From: Liopterus haemorrhoidalis
Taxonomy: Eukaryota; Arthropoda; Insecta; Coleoptera; Dytiscidae
NCBI GenBank assembly: GCA_963971575.1
Contig: OZ020613.1
Coordinates: 45,622,239 to 45,686,238 of the forward strand
Length of the DNA: 64,000 bases
Direction of reading: 5' to 3'
Below are positions 1-11,684 of this stretch, one piece after another. A program made the position numbers and the translations under genes. The notes beneath the pieces were generated by a model that had not been told where the DNA came from, did no database searches, and worked only from the letters and a program-made list of their open reading frames with translations. Each line of letters opens with the position of its first letter. Position 1 is the stretch's first letter.

Positions 1-61
1 GAATCTTGGATTCCCTCGGCTCTAGAGAGTCCTCTAAAGAGTCGTTTAAAAAGTTACACTA

Positions 62-833
62 CAGTGACTGTATAAAGACAGTGTGGCCATATGAACTGTA
101 GCCGCCATTTTTATTCTAGATTTGTTGGGTTATATGAAATAAATGTTAATATATCCTAATATATTATAATATTTCTTAAATTTTTAATAGTTTTACGTAT
201 TTATGTTTATATATATGTGAATATCAATTTATTCTTAAGAAAAAAAAATGTATATGATTCAACATTTATTTAAATAAATATTAAAATTACCTCCCGATGA
301 AGGTATTTTTTTGAAATGTTTGCAACATAAAAAGAAAACAAATGAAAAAAAAATCTTAAAAAAGGACTTGAAAGAAAATAAAAGAGATATGTTTATATTA
401 TTTTATAATTTTATTTGAGGACCTATATAAATGAAACACTTTTTTTATAAAAACGGGGGTTACAGTCGTAAATTAAAAATATACTTATTTATTTTAATTT
501 GAATATTTTAGATTTAAGAAAACAAGTTCAAACAGGACATTAGAATTAGAGTAAAAATATAGGAAAAAAATAATGATAAGATCCTATAAAAAGTGATGTT
601 GGAAGTGGTTGTTTGAATAGCACACAACACAACATTATTCCGTATTAAACGTCTAGAATGGCTAAATATACGAATATTATTGGAAAATATCACTTAAATC
701 TGCTGAAACGCAAGCTAAACACATGTAAAACATATGTAATCTGTAACAAAGTTGGGAAAAAAATGGCGGACTTCAGCTCAACCAATAGAAAATGAGACCA
801 TCGTATGGCTACACTGTCTTTATACAGTCACTG
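62..833. mobile_element. Non-autonomous Tc1/mariner-type element (MITE), 772 bp
   Basis: Terminal inverted repeats of about 32 bp with two mismatches (62-93 and 802-833) begin CAGTGACTGTATAAAGACAG at both ends. They are directly flanked by TA (60-61 and 834-835), the target duplication of the Tc1/mariner superfamily. A second, weaker subterminal inverted match (GCCGCCATTTTT near 110 against the complement near 770) lies inside. No transposase reading frame is present. Confidence 0.8.
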
Positions 834-835
834 TA

Positions 836-2495
836 AGTTACACAACCTGAAACTGCCATCTGTGTATGTGTTTTCGCTATGTTTATTTACGTTTAAAAAT
901 AAACATTTATTCATTCTAAAACCCTTACCCATGACACACGTAATAATTTTTTTTTGGAACCCAATGCACATGATAATAGCACTTACCAAAAAGGGGCAAA
1001 TTTAAATTTTTACCATTTTATTACCATTTTTTTACCAGGTTATATTTACCTTATTTTAATTTTAATTTTTAAACAAACAGTGAAATCAAAATTTATAAAT
1101 ATAAATCGCAATTTTAATGTTTTAAATATTTACTTGGAATATATTAGGGAGTCTTTTGGTTCTTACTGGATATTCAAAATAAAAAAACATTTGTGCAACG
1201 AGATATTCCGTAAAAGTTAAAGACAAATGAAAATATTTTAAAATGTTCCTTCAGGTAAATTAAAAGTGTCACTCATATGACGCAGCTGCTTTTGTTTAGT
1301 TCGAACTGATCTCAAAAAAAGCATTTGTATATATTTTTTATTCACCTATTAACCTATATTAATTTTTCACTTATTAACCTCTTTTTGTTCAATTTGTTCT
1401 AGTCATAATTGATTTAAAATAAAGAGAATAGCCATGATTTATTTTAAAAATGGATTTTTCTGGCTATTTGACGTTTAGACGTTAGAATTACAACTGGTTA
1501 AAATTTTAATATCATGTATTTGGCTGGAGGTAAAATTCCAAATATAACTTACCGAATTAACCACAATGAGGTTAAAATTTCCAATATCTTCAAGGATTGT
1601 TTTTGTTTGTCTTTCAAAGGAATAACATAAAAACACAATTCTCCATTAATTTCAGAGATAGAACTCAGCTACGACTTTTAACTTATATGTGATAGCGAAT
1701 TTAGATAGATTAAAAGCAAGTTTATACCCAAAATTCATCATAGGCGGAACACAGAGGCCTCCTATGACGTCAGTTATTGAAAACGATGAGTAGCCCAAAA
1801 TGCTGCGTGCGAATGAACTGGGCATTCAAATTAGGACTGTCACCTTGAACAATTGTAAGGCATCCTGTGTTAATTGTATTGATAAGTGAATTTTATGTAA
1901 ATGGTTATAGTTTAAAAATAAAAAAGTTAATAATTTAACATATATTTGATTGTTTGACAAGTTTTGTTAAACACAAAATTCATAAAAGTCATCCACTTTA
2001 CTGCAACATTTTGTACATAATTCTGTACAATACTGTGGAGATCTGAATTATTAATTATCCTTGTTTAAAGACTTGCCTGGCTTAGCTGAGGTAGAAAATT
2101 AAAATTGTCAAAAAGTCCAGTATACTGCACACAATAAAATTTCTAACATCCGAATTAACTACACATCTCAGTTTTGTTTTTGTGAGTATTGTGTGGACTC
2201 AGCAATGACCCCAATTAGGAATATAAATAAAGGTTATTGTAATGAGTCGGCAGTACTCATTATCGAGGTAACTATGTATGTAGAAATACCTTAAATCATT
2301 AAACGAATAATTAAGTATAATGTTTCATATTCATATACATGTATCCATTTCTCTTACACAGGACTGTTACGTTACAGTTCAGGAAAATATGCATGAAAAC
2401 ACTGAAATGTTTTTAAACATATTAACTTGCAGTAAATTACGTTAGAATTAAATCTATTCACTGACAATGGGAGTCATTTGGACAACTATGTCTGA
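836..2495. other. AT-rich stretch, no gene recognised
   Basis: I see only short AT-driven reading frames without motifs, no splice-bounded zinc-finger exon and no clear transposon end. Confidence 0.6.
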
Positions 2496-3011
2496 AGGTG
2501 CCTACAGTCGGTGTGCCAGCGTTAATTCTGACGCTGGCCGTAACATGTAGCGCTGTATTTTTGTACCCTACAGACGATGTATCAATGCTGGCCAAGTAAA
2601 AAAATAGCGAACATAGGTCAGCGCTTGTAAAATGGCGTCTGACAGTGAAAGTGAGGATATGGTCACAGCTTCGACCTTGCTTTTGTTATTTAAATTAGAT
2701 TAAAAATACAAAAAATTACTTTTTACTTTAAGTAGACTTCATAATTACGCAAAAATGGTTATAACCTTCCTTTTGAGCACAACACTCTCGACTGATGTGA
2801 TGACAAGTGTGTGTACGGTGCTAACGTACACACAAAATACCGCACGTAAATACCGCTTGTTGCCCCGAAATAACGTACGTAAATACCGCTTGTTGCCCCG
2901 AAATAACGTACGTAAATACCGCTTGTTGCCCCTACACGCGATCCGCGGATCTAGAGAAGTATATATATATATATATAGGCCGAGACCTGTCCGCGCCGTT
3001 TGTAGGCACCT
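2496..3011 (+). mobile_element. Non-autonomous PIF/Harbinger-like element, copy 1
   Basis: Both ends read AGGTGCCTACA and are flanked by the trinucleotide TGA (2493-2495 and 3012-3014), a 3-bp duplication as expected for PIF/Harbinger. A second diverged copy lies at about 7868-8416. Both copies keep a 23-codon frame (2632-2703 here) starting MASDSESED, which resembles the acidic N-terminus of Harbinger-type transposases and ends in TAA; no DDE domain follows. A GCCAGCGT hairpin sits near the left end (2516-2539). The superfamily call rests on the TSD length and the short peptide, so it is tentative. Confidence 0.55.
2844..2932. repeat. 33-bp tandem repeat, about 2.7 units
   Basis: Units start at 2844, 2877 and 2910 with the same ACGTAAATACCGCTTG opening. 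The repeat lies inside the Harbinger-like copy 1 and is absent from copy 2, so it arose locally. Confidence 0.85.
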
Positions 3012-3159
3012 TGAGACTTATGCAACAAATATGTATTAAAAAATAGATTATACATACAGATATCGCCAAATAATGTTTTCAAATTTCCAAATCTGCACCC
3101 ACTATATCAACCAAATTGTTTTAAGTTATATATGTAACTATCCGTACTGATCAATATAA

Positions 3160-3308
3160 TATGAAATTCATTAGGCAGTAGGTCCAGTGATTGCAGTGAT
3201 TAGCACGGGCTGTTACATATTAATTTTAATAAATGTGGCTGGTTACAAGAGAAGTAATTTTCCATATTAGAAAAAAATTGTTTGAATGGTTTCATATCAG
3301 GAATAAAT
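3160..3308 (+). promoter_or_regulatory. Conserved upstream/5'UTR block of zinc-finger gene A
   Basis: This block aligns by eye with the minus-strand sequence just upstream of exon 1 in gene B (32521-32665) and gene C (50021-50165). Shared landmarks in order are GTCCAGT/GTCCAAT, an AGCACGG or CGCACG core, an AT-rich TAATAAA tract, a run of T/A near ATTAGAAAA, and AATAAATATGA around the start codon. Promoter or leader is inferred from conservation and position; no TATA box is claimed. Confidence 0.5.
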
Positions 3309-3426
3309 ATGAATGTTATAAGAGACAGTGATATTAAAAAAGAGATTAATATTAAAAGAGAATATAAAGATGCTGAAGAACAAGAAGTGAAGACTGCAAT
3401 AGAGACCACGTCTGAATGGAAGAATG
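3309..3426 (+). CDS. Gene A exon 1 (start codon, acidic/SUMO-motif peptide)
   Basis: The ATG at 3309 opens 39 codons plus one base, ending at donor G|GTCAGT (3427). It parallels gene B exon 1 (starts [13 protein letters not shown]) and gene C exon 1 (starts MSDTKDSDIIKG). It holds IKKE and IKRE and ends TSEWKN. The third motif of the paralogues (VKTE/MKTE) has lost its glutamate here (VKTA). Confidence 0.75.
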
Positions 3427-6400
3427 GTCAGTAATAACACATTTATGCGTATCAGACGATACACACCGGAACAGTTGTATCGGATATTAAAATGTTGAAA
3501 TGCTTCTGTAATAAACTTTTACATAGGCCTTGAGGTTTACCATGTAACAATTACAACTTTGCGTACAACAGCATACGATTACTCTTCGACAGCGCTGCTA
3601 TGACTCTCCTGACTTCGGTCTAACCGCAACATCTGATTGCAGTTCTGCCAGGCCGCCAATTTACAAAAATTGCAAACTTACAATAACAAAAATTATTACA
3701 CTTCTGTTTGTTGAAATGAATAATAGGATGAACAGTAGAAAATATTAATAATGATATAAATTATCAAAGTGACATCTACTAATTTGCGTTACTAGTATAG
3801 TCTATTCCAAACGTTTACATGGAATTAAACGGAATTTTTATTTTCTTAAGTTGTCATGAGTTCACGTTTTAAGAATCTATCCAAACTATATCCAAAGTGA
3901 CGTCAACAACACTAGCGCCAGTGAGCTTTTGTAAAACTATCTTACAGATATCTTATTTGTACATTGTCGGAGTATATTGAATAACCTTAAAATATGTTAA
4001 AATAGGAGATCAATCTATTCAAGAAAAAGCTGATTAGGATTAGATATCAAGCACAAAAAAAATGTAAACAAAAGTTTTAATAGAGCAGTTAGGAATAAGT
4101 GTACATCGAATATTTATAATAATAATAAATTATCTATTAAATTTTATTAAAATATAAATTCGTTTACGAAAAATTAATTTATCTGTATCAGGAAAGAAAC
4201 TGTTTGTCAGAATAATTCGACTGATGACCACTGTCGCTGCTATCGATTTTAAACCGGATATCGTCTATTGAATGCGGCTTTTGTTAAACAAAATGATCAA
4301 AAACCCCATTCAATCGATAAAAGTTACTAGTTCTCAAAATTTTGTTCTGCTTAAACCAAAGAAACAGACTGTACCACTTGATAATTATTTTTGGACTCAC
4401 AAAATATTTCAGCATTCGAATTTTTTAGTATATCAGCTGCTAAATATTTTGAATATCAATCCTGTGGGGGACCTCTGATTATATAATTATAAAATGTCAC
4501 GGTTGGCTGATTAATTTATTTATTTTCATTTGTACTTATTCTCATCCCTCAAACTCTAGGTCTCTGTCACATTAGGAGTATCCAGACTTGCGAGCGGATC
4601 AAGTCTGAACCCCCCTATTGGTCCGCTAGCAGGTTTCTATGATTCTTGGAAGGAGTTAAGGGTTGTTCAATTAAACTCAACATTTTAACTAACCTACCTT
4701 AATTACGATTACGGTTTAGTATTTACATGATTTACATAGATTTACAATTATACAACGACTAAATCCAAAGAGACACATTTGCACCCACTAGACACACTAC
4801 ACGAAACTAACGAACACTACATTAACGCAAATACGAAATTACTTGGTTACATTTTACTTGTCCGACCGAACACACTAATTGTCTCTAACCCATGACTCTT
4901 AAAAAACCAACTCCAAAACATGACTTAACCCTACGACGGTTTAAGCTCAACTCCTCTTAAAATACGACTTAACTGTAAAATATCAATTCACACCCCGGTC
5001 AATCGAGACGACATTTATTATCCATAAATTAAATTGTATAATCTCCCCAGATAAGTAACCAACTAATATTTATTTTAAAACAGAGATTAATAGATTTTTC
5101 CATGTGGTTCTAACATTTCTAATCTAATTTATTAACAGAGTTGTCTTTCAATATTACAATTTACTATTTCCTTTTAATGTTACATTTACAAAAGTCTCAA
5201 GTTACAATAATAAACAAGTCTACCCTTATCTTAAATGCCCTAATATCCCTTCGAAGAAATATATTATTTTTTATCTTTTAACATTTTTAATATTTTACAC
5301 TAATTGCATGATTATACTGAATTTATGTATATATGAAATTTTATTTATGAAATTATATCAAAATTACCTCCCTTACAGTCCTGTTTATAATTCTAGCACA
5401 CTTAATACTAATATTTATAATTTGTTGTCTCAGTTTATTTTATGTGAATTTTAGCAATGTCTGATTTGAAAAAGTTTTAATTATTATATTATATTTTACA
5501 GTAAGGATTTATACATATATTTGACTATTAAATATATATCATCTGTTTATTGCAGGAATCAAAGAGAACATTACAGATGACTTCCATCACGATAATACGA
5601 AAATAGAGATGATTTACATCAAGTCTGAACCTGTTGACACCAGTGAATTTGAAGATGAATTGGAAAGTGCAGCTGTCACAAACACTGGTCAGTAGAGCTA
5701 GTTTAATTGATGCTTACGTTTTCCTTAAATATTTTAAGTATTTTTTTAGTGTAGCTATTTAACTGGTCAACAATAACTTTTCAGTATGTTTTTTACGTAG
5801 TTATATATTGAACCTTATATATTGAACCCGTAGTTATAATTGAATAGGCGATTTTATAGACTATCACTCATCAGTGTGAGTTCATTATGGATAACCGAAT
5901 TCTGTGGTCGGCCGAACAAAATGAAAGCCCTATTGTGTACATCATTGTGTGTGTTTATATTGTCACGGGGTGAAATCAAGAACGGAATCATTTCTACAAA
6001 ATTTATTATATAATATTAATTTACATCAGAATCCAATTGTTGGTTAAAATGGCTGCTGGTGTTGCCCCGGCTTCTCCAGGATCGGTCGAACCACCCCAGG
6101 TATCCACACGAGGTGAACATGTGGAGAAGTCCTGTAGACAACACTCACATCTCGTCTTGGTGACTTCAACAGCTGGGTCCTTGTAGGTAGCGTGATACAG
6201 ACTGATGACTGGGCACAACAATGACTACTACTTGACTACCCCGACTCTATTCCCTGAGACCATTTTTTAACTGTTAACCAGGACACTATGAAGTCAGGTG
6301 TTTTGGAAACATTATTTATTTGTGTACTTGTTGGCAGCAATTAAAGACCATAGACAGGACAATTGAATAATGTTTATCAACACATTAGAATGTAGTTCAA

Positions 6401-9400
6401 CACTTATGTTGACAAACACGCAACACTCTGCACATTCTTTAATTCCCAAAACCGTACGTCAGCAACCTTGACCTACACAGCCTAAAGTCCTCTCAAGAAA
6501 CTGGGACATTAGAATACAATTATATCATGATTATGACAATATCACAAGCAGTCAATAGCTGGTATTTTGAAATGGGCCTAAGTTGTGTAATTTAGATGTT
6601 TTATTAGTTACAGCAACTAGCTTTTCTAGGTCTAAAATAAAATAATAGGGACTGACAGCCATAAATCCATAACTAACGGGATAAATCCAGTACTGAAAAC
6701 CATAAATCCCACGCCCAGACTGGATTATCAAAAAATAGTTATTAACTATGAGCATTTTATATTTCAGACAGTCGCGATCCTTTAAGGACTAATTGCACAT
6801 CATCTACTGGAGACATGTCACACTATAACTACAACACTAATATTATCATCACTGAGGAGATTGACATCAAGCCTGAATGTGAAGATGACGGTGAATATGA
6901 AGAGTGTGCAGCTGGACAAGATGCAGGTCAGTCAATAATTTATTATGATTGCTTTAGTTGAAAGCTTCCAATTTTGGTATTCTCTGTTTCTATTTATGGA
7001 GTATAAGCACACTAGTATAATTGTACATACTTCTTAAAGCTCCGACAAACGGTGTAGCAAGCCCGGTACGTTACTATGCAACGTACCATTTATTATCCAC
7101 TAGGTAGCGAGCGTGTGATTATATATAAAGTCTAATCTCAAACTGAAATGAGATTCCTGACTAGGAGTTCGGGTAGTAGGCGTGAGTGTTATCCAGGGTT
7201 TATGATTACGATATGTGCATTAAATGATATGTATTAGTGTACTTACCAACCGACTGATCAGGCGTCTTGTTAATAGTCTGGATCTTAGCTGTTCACTTAA
7301 GTTCTTAAAGGTGAAGATTTACACACGTTAAATTAGACGGTTTAAAAATAATGAATTTGATTTATTAAAAGTGATATATTTTTTACAATAGATTAAAATA
7401 TAGGTATTAAGATAATTTAAAGTTTAAAACAAATAGAATCGGATAGACCACCAGAATGCCGACACAGTGCCTCCAAGAATTCAACAAATTAGATCTTAAC
7501 GCTAACCGGACCGAATACTGTCTCATCTCGTCTTCAGAGAGACAGGAGTTTTTATAAAACATTTCTAGGCATTTCTAGGAAAAGGGTTTAAGCTTTGTTC
7601 AAGAAGATGCTAGTGTTCAAAGTTATTAAGCAATAACTCTGAACAAATATCTCCTTGAACAATGAACCATTTAAAAATATATTTCTAAAATGTACGTGCT
7701 GAATTGAAAGGTTTCTGATTTTATTTTATTATCTGAATTCTTAAAAAATGTTATTTTAAAATACTCCTTAAAAAATCATAAAAGAAACGATGGCAACCCC
7801 TTTCAAACAAAGTCTCGCGACGGGTGATTTGGGAAAGTTTGGTCATTGTTGTTCTGGCGCTCTAAACAATTCGTTACAACGGTGTGCCAGTGTTCGCCAG
7901 CGCTAGTTCTGACGCTGGCCGTAATATATAGGACTGGCGGATACTTTTGCTTGCATACCATACAGACGATGTGTCGGTGCTGGCCAAGTAAAAATAGCGA
8001 ATATGGGCCAGTGCTGGTAAAATGGCGTCTGACAGTAAAAGTGAGGTTATGGTCGCAGCTTTGACCTTGCTTTTGCTATATAAATTTGATTAAAAGTACA
8101 AAAAAATACTTTTTACCTTAAGTAGATTTCATAATTACGCAAAAATGGTTATAACCTTCATTTTGAGCGCAACACTCGACTGATGTGATAACAAGTGTAA
8201 GCGCATCGTGTGTTCGGTGCTAACATGCATGTACTAGTTTGTACCGATGTTGGTCAAACTCCTTTGACTTGACAGAATACCGCCTCGGAAGCGAACATCG
8301 GCTAGCGGCAAGTCCAGCCTTCGCTGGCTGTGACTTGTTGCTCCTACACACGATCCGCGGAGCTAGACAAGTGTAAATATTCTCCGTGACTTGCCACGCC
8401 GTCTGCAGACGCCTTTATGTGAGTGTTCATTAATGATTGATAGGCATTCGAATTTCCCACTCGTTAGATTAATTTTAAAGGTTGGTACATACCAGTGGCT
8501 GTACATGGAGAAACTTACAGAGGCAAATTAATGAGAAATAATCCCAAATTACTCGTTCATTACGTACCTCCGATAGAAAATATGCTAGTGTAGACTTGGC
8601 ATACATTATAAAACATCTGGTAGTTTCGAAAGAATTCAACACTTTTTCACCATAGTTCAAATATGCATCTGTCGTCGAATTCAAAAGCGACCACCTTACT
8701 ACGCCAAAACATAAACATTTTATTTATTTCTTTAATTAATTATTATATTTATGCAACTGTGCTTGTAATTCTCTGAAGTTCAGTTGGAAGATCGATAAGT
8801 TTAAGTTTCAAAGACAACGTCAAGTTTTATTTATTTTTTTGTTTGATTAATTAATTTTTGTTTGCAGACACTGAATCATCTTCCAGTATTTCAAGTGAAA
8901 ATTGTGAATCAATGGTTAACAACAAATTTAAACAAACCAAAACATCACACAAGTGTAATATATGTAAGAAAACCTTCGCACAGGCTAAACATCTTGTTGA
9001 ACATAAACAAACTCATTCTGGAGAGATGCCATTCAAATGTGATCAGTGTACTAAAGCATTTTCACAATCATCATTTCTCACTAGACACAAACGAATACAT
9101 TCTGAAAAGAAGTCAATCAAATGTGAGCAGAGTAGTGAACAATTTTCAGACCCAACAACTTTAAAAAAACGCAAACGAAAAAATTTTGAAGTGAAATCAT
9201 TCATATGTGATCAGTGTAATAAAGCATTTACGCAATCATCATCTCTCATTAGACATAAACGAATACATTCTGGAGAGAAGCCATTCAAATGTGAGCAGTG
9301 TAATAAAGCATTTTCTGACCCAACATCTCTAATTAGGCACAAAAAAACTCATTCTCTTGATAAACCATTTAAATGTGATAAGTGTAATAAAGCATTTTCA

Positions 9401-9796
9401 GATGCATCATGTCTGATAAGTCACCAACGAATACATTCTGAAGAATGGCCACTTAAATGTGAGCAGTGTAATAAAGCATTTTTAAAGCCATTAGATCTCA
9501 CTAGACACAAACGAGTTCATACTGGCGAGAAACCAGTCAAATGTGATTTGTGTAATAAAGCTTTTTCAAGGGCAGCATATCTAATTAAACACAAAATGAT
9601 ACATTCTGGAGAGAAACCATTTAAATGTGATCAGTGTGATAAAGCTTTTATAGTGTCGTCAAATCTCATTACGCACAAACGGGTTCATTCTGGAGAGAAG
9701 CCATTCAAATGTAATTTGTGTGATAAAACATTTTCAGATTCAGCAAACTTCATTAAACACAAACGGGTTCATTCTGGAGGGAAACAAGTCAAATGA
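3309..9796 (+). CDS. C2H2 zinc-finger protein gene A (four exons)
   Basis: Spliced model: 3309-3426, 5556-5687, 6768-6926 and 8868-9796, giving 445 residues. All donors read G|GTCAGT and all acceptors CAG|; every junction is phase 1. Exons 1-3 encode an acidic region of about 136 residues with SUMO-consensus motifs IKKE and IKRE (exon 1), IKSEP (exon 2) and IKPE (exon 3). The last exon has ten C2H2 fingers, nine intact. Family knowledge says such proteins are nuclear, sequence-specific DNA binders, usually transcriptional regulators. Its closest relative here is gene D (long exon 2, similar NKFK-containing linker). Intron 3 holds a Harbinger-like element and a minisatellite follows the stop. 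The exon model comes from splice signals and paralogue comparison, not transcripts; the target sequence is unknown. Confidence 0.8.
3427..5555 (+). other. Gene A intron 1
   Basis: GT (3427) to AG (5555). AT-rich and without a recognisable gene. It includes the conserved block at 3888-3935, which is listed separately. Confidence 0.65.
3888..3935 (+). promoter_or_regulatory. Conserved intronic block with CRE-like TGACGTCA
   Basis: About 43 bp here matches, in the same gene orientation, the minus strand of 49490-49540 inside gene C, with a handful of differences. Shared pieces include CCAAAGTGACGTCA and AACACTAGCGCCAG. TGACGTCA is the palindromic ATF/CREB site. It could be an enhancer or the remnant of a dispersed repeat. 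Confidence 0.4.
5556..5687 (+). CDS. Gene A exon 2 (long form)
   Basis: Bounded by TTTATTGCAG| and |GTCAGT; 132 nt, 44 codons, phase 1-1. It encodes GIKENITDD and then the psi-K-x-E motif IKSEP followed by acidic residues. It is homologous to gene D exon 2 (62025-62159). The first motif seen in the paralogues (IKEE/IKDE/IKKE) is altered here to IKEN. Confidence 0.8.
5688..6767 (+). other. Gene A intron 2
   Basis: GTCAGT to TTTCAG. A less AT-rich patch at 6020-6240 has a 66-codon minus-strand frame that I cannot assign; it may be part of an unrecognised repeat. Nothing else is seen. Confidence 0.6.
6768..6926 (+). CDS. Gene A exon 3
   Basis: 159 nt, 53 codons, phase 1-1, between TATTTCAG| and G|GTCAGT. 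It encodes the YNYNTNIIITEE segment and the IKPE motif followed by CEDDGEYEE. The same exon occurs in genes B (31665-31817), C (46702-46860) and D (59781-59939). Confidence 0.82.
6927..8867 (+). other. Gene A intron 3
   Basis: GTCAGT to TTTGCAG. It carries the second Harbinger-like copy. A small perfect hairpin (GGTACGTT, 7-nt loop, AACGTACC) lies near 7067-7089. No other gene is seen. Confidence 0.6.
7868..8416 (+). mobile_element. PIF/Harbinger-like element, copy 2
   Basis: It is similar along its length to the 2496-3011 element: the GCCAGCG hairpin, the CAGACGATGT segment, the 23-codon MASDS frame (8022-8093), and the ACACGATCCGCGGA and GCCGTCTG ends. Its termini are more diverged (TTCGTTACAACGG against the complement of CGTCTGCAGACGCC), so the ends are approximate and no TSD is claimed. 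Confidence 0.55.
8868..9796 (+). CDS. Gene A exon 4: C2H2 finger array (9 intact + 1 degenerate)
   Basis: The acceptor TTTGCAG| at 8867 fixes the exon start, and phase 1 joins it to exon 3 to give DTESSSS. The frame also contains an ATG at 8858, but that lies inside the intron's polypyrimidine/acceptor region and is not the start. The ten 28-residue fingers use mostly HSGEKP linkers. Finger 3 (near 9115-9195) has lost the second Cys and both zinc-binding His. The stop is TGA 9794-9796, right after the last linker. Confidence 0.88.
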
Positions 9797-9868
9797 TCAG
9801 TGATATAGTAGTAAAATGTTATCAAAATTATGTTTAAAAATCTGTTGGGAACCTGTATAGGTTCAGAG

Positions 9869-10566
9869 ATGTGGAATGGATTGTCTCATTATCATAATAG
9901 TTGTGAAATTGATTGCCTCATTCGGATAATAGTTGTGATTGACCAATTCTCATAATAGTTTTGGAATGGATTGACTAATTCTCATAATGGTGTGGAATTC
10001 ATTAGCTTATTCTTATAATAGTTGTGAAATAGATTATCTAATTTTCATAATAGTTAAGGAATGGATGGGCTCATTCTGATAATATTTGTGGAATTGATTA
10101 GCTCATTCGCATAATAGTTGACATGTGGTTTGTCTTTTATTCAAAATTGTTGTGAATTGGATGGGTTATTTTTATAATAGTTGTGAAATGGATTGGCTCA
10201 TTCTCATAATAGTTGTGGAGAAATTTGGCGCATTCTCCTAATTGTATTAAAATGGATTGGCTCATTCTCATAATAGTTGTGTAATAGATTGATCCATTCG
10301 CATAGTAGTTGTAAATGGATTGGCTCATTCTCTTAATAGTTGTGAAATGGATTGGCTCGTTCTCACAATAGTTGTGAGGAGGTTTCGCTCATTCTCATTA
10401 TAGTTATGAAATGAATTGGCTCATTCTCATAATAATTGTGGAATGAATTGACTCATTTTCATAATAATTGTGAGTTGGTTTGGCTCATTCTCATTATACT
10501 TGTAGAATGGATTGAGTCGTTCTGATAGTAGTTGTGGAATGGATCTGCTCATTTTCATAATAGTTG
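9869..10566. repeat. Minisatellite, ~31-33-bp unit, ~22 degenerate copies
   Basis: The unit is close to CATTCTCATAATAGTTGTG followed by AAATGGATTGGCT. Copies differ by substitutions and 1-4-bp indels. It begins about 70 bp after the stop of gene A, so it may lie in its 3'UTR or just beyond. Confidence 0.88.
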
Positions 10567-10608
10567 CTATTCAAATCATTATATTATTTAATATTGTTAA
10601 TGTTTTAC

Positions 10609-10611
<3 letters not shown>

Positions 10612-10642
<31 letters not shown>
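10612..10642. repeat. (AT)n microsatellite
   Basis: An uninterrupted AT run after the minisatellite. Confidence 0.95.
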
Positions 10643-10649
<7 letters not shown>

Positions 10650-11495
10650 ATTATAGTGTATATCATGCTTTATGATATTTGTATTTTAAGTTTCATAAAG
10701 CATGATTTACCGTAATCGTCCGGCTTAGGAAGCGACGAGTTTTCTAATCGATAAGTGCGGCAAAAAGCTTTATGTAACAAGTTTTTTTTATAATATATCT
10801 TCTATTTTGCATTTTAATGCCTTTAAAATAATAAATTTGCATTATTATATCAAAAAACAAGTGAAAATAGCGATTGGTCGGACTGGCTTAACAGTTTTAT
10901 ATATTTCAAGTTAGCTGTCAATTCTTGATTTGTAAAATTTGCAGGTTATTGTACCAGTTTTATGACACAAAATGTTTAGTGTCAAAATGAAGCTTATTAT
11001 AACGCTAAATTCAGTTTCATAATGACTCGCTTATGAATGCAAAATAGAAAAGTTATGTTATTTACTCAATATAATTAAAACAATTTGTTTGTTATAGGAT
11101 TTATTATGCATTGAGTTACATTATGTATCTACTAAATCTAGCTGATGTGAGTACAGTGAGATATATAATTCTTGAGCACTATGTAATACTTGACAAACAT
11201 TTCGCTATCAAACTTGTTTCCAAGGACATGTACACGTAAGCGTAGATTCGATTTTATTACCTTATACGAATTTATTATTAAATAAACATTGTTTTTCTCT
11301 ACACGCCAACGAGTTGATAACAAATATTAAGTTCGTAACGGATTTTTGTTGTTCCTCTGGTGATTTTGTGCCAGCAAAGTAATCTGATTGGTTCTTTGGT
11401 AAGTTGGAATTGTCAGTTGTGAGTGTAACGCTCAGGAAATAATGATCTCACTGTAGTTTCACGGTTAAGTACAGGATGACTAGTCATGGCCAGTT
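10643..11495. other. Intergenic, nothing recognised
   Basis: AT-rich, with only short unsupported frames. Confidence 0.6.
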
Positions 11496-11684
11496 TGTTC
11501 TTTATTTATTTTTTATTTATTTATTTATGTAATTGAGTTGTACACAGGACGAACCTAAAAACTACAACTTCGATTGCTATACATTACAATATAGTAACTT
11601 AATATTTAACAAATTTAGCCATTAAGACGGTAATTGGATAATTGATAAATAAAAAAAAAACAAATATATATACAGAAGAATGAA

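Noticed and set aside
2755..3039. 94-codon frame with KYRLLPRNNVR repeats
   Set aside because: Made by the 33-bp tandem repeat in a MITE-like element; absent from the second copy.
4590..4604. ATCAAGTCTGAAC match to the exon 2/3 SUMO-motif coding sequence
   Set aside because: Only about 14 bp long, no splice sites and not in a useful frame; likely chance.
6021..6221. 66-codon minus-strand frame in gene A intron 2
   Set aside because: Less AT-rich than its surroundings but with no motif I can name and no splice support; possibly part of a repeat.
8858..8867. ATG at 8858 as start of zinc-finger gene A
   Set aside because: It lies inside the acceptor region TTTGCAG. The phase-1 splice joins conserved upstream exons, and the residues before DTES are not conserved in paralogues.
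10137..10328. 63-codon minus-strand frame
   Set aside because: It lies entirely within the minisatellite.
9869..10566. CRISPR-like array
   Set aside because: The units are contiguous degenerate repeats without unique spacers, in a eukaryotic context.
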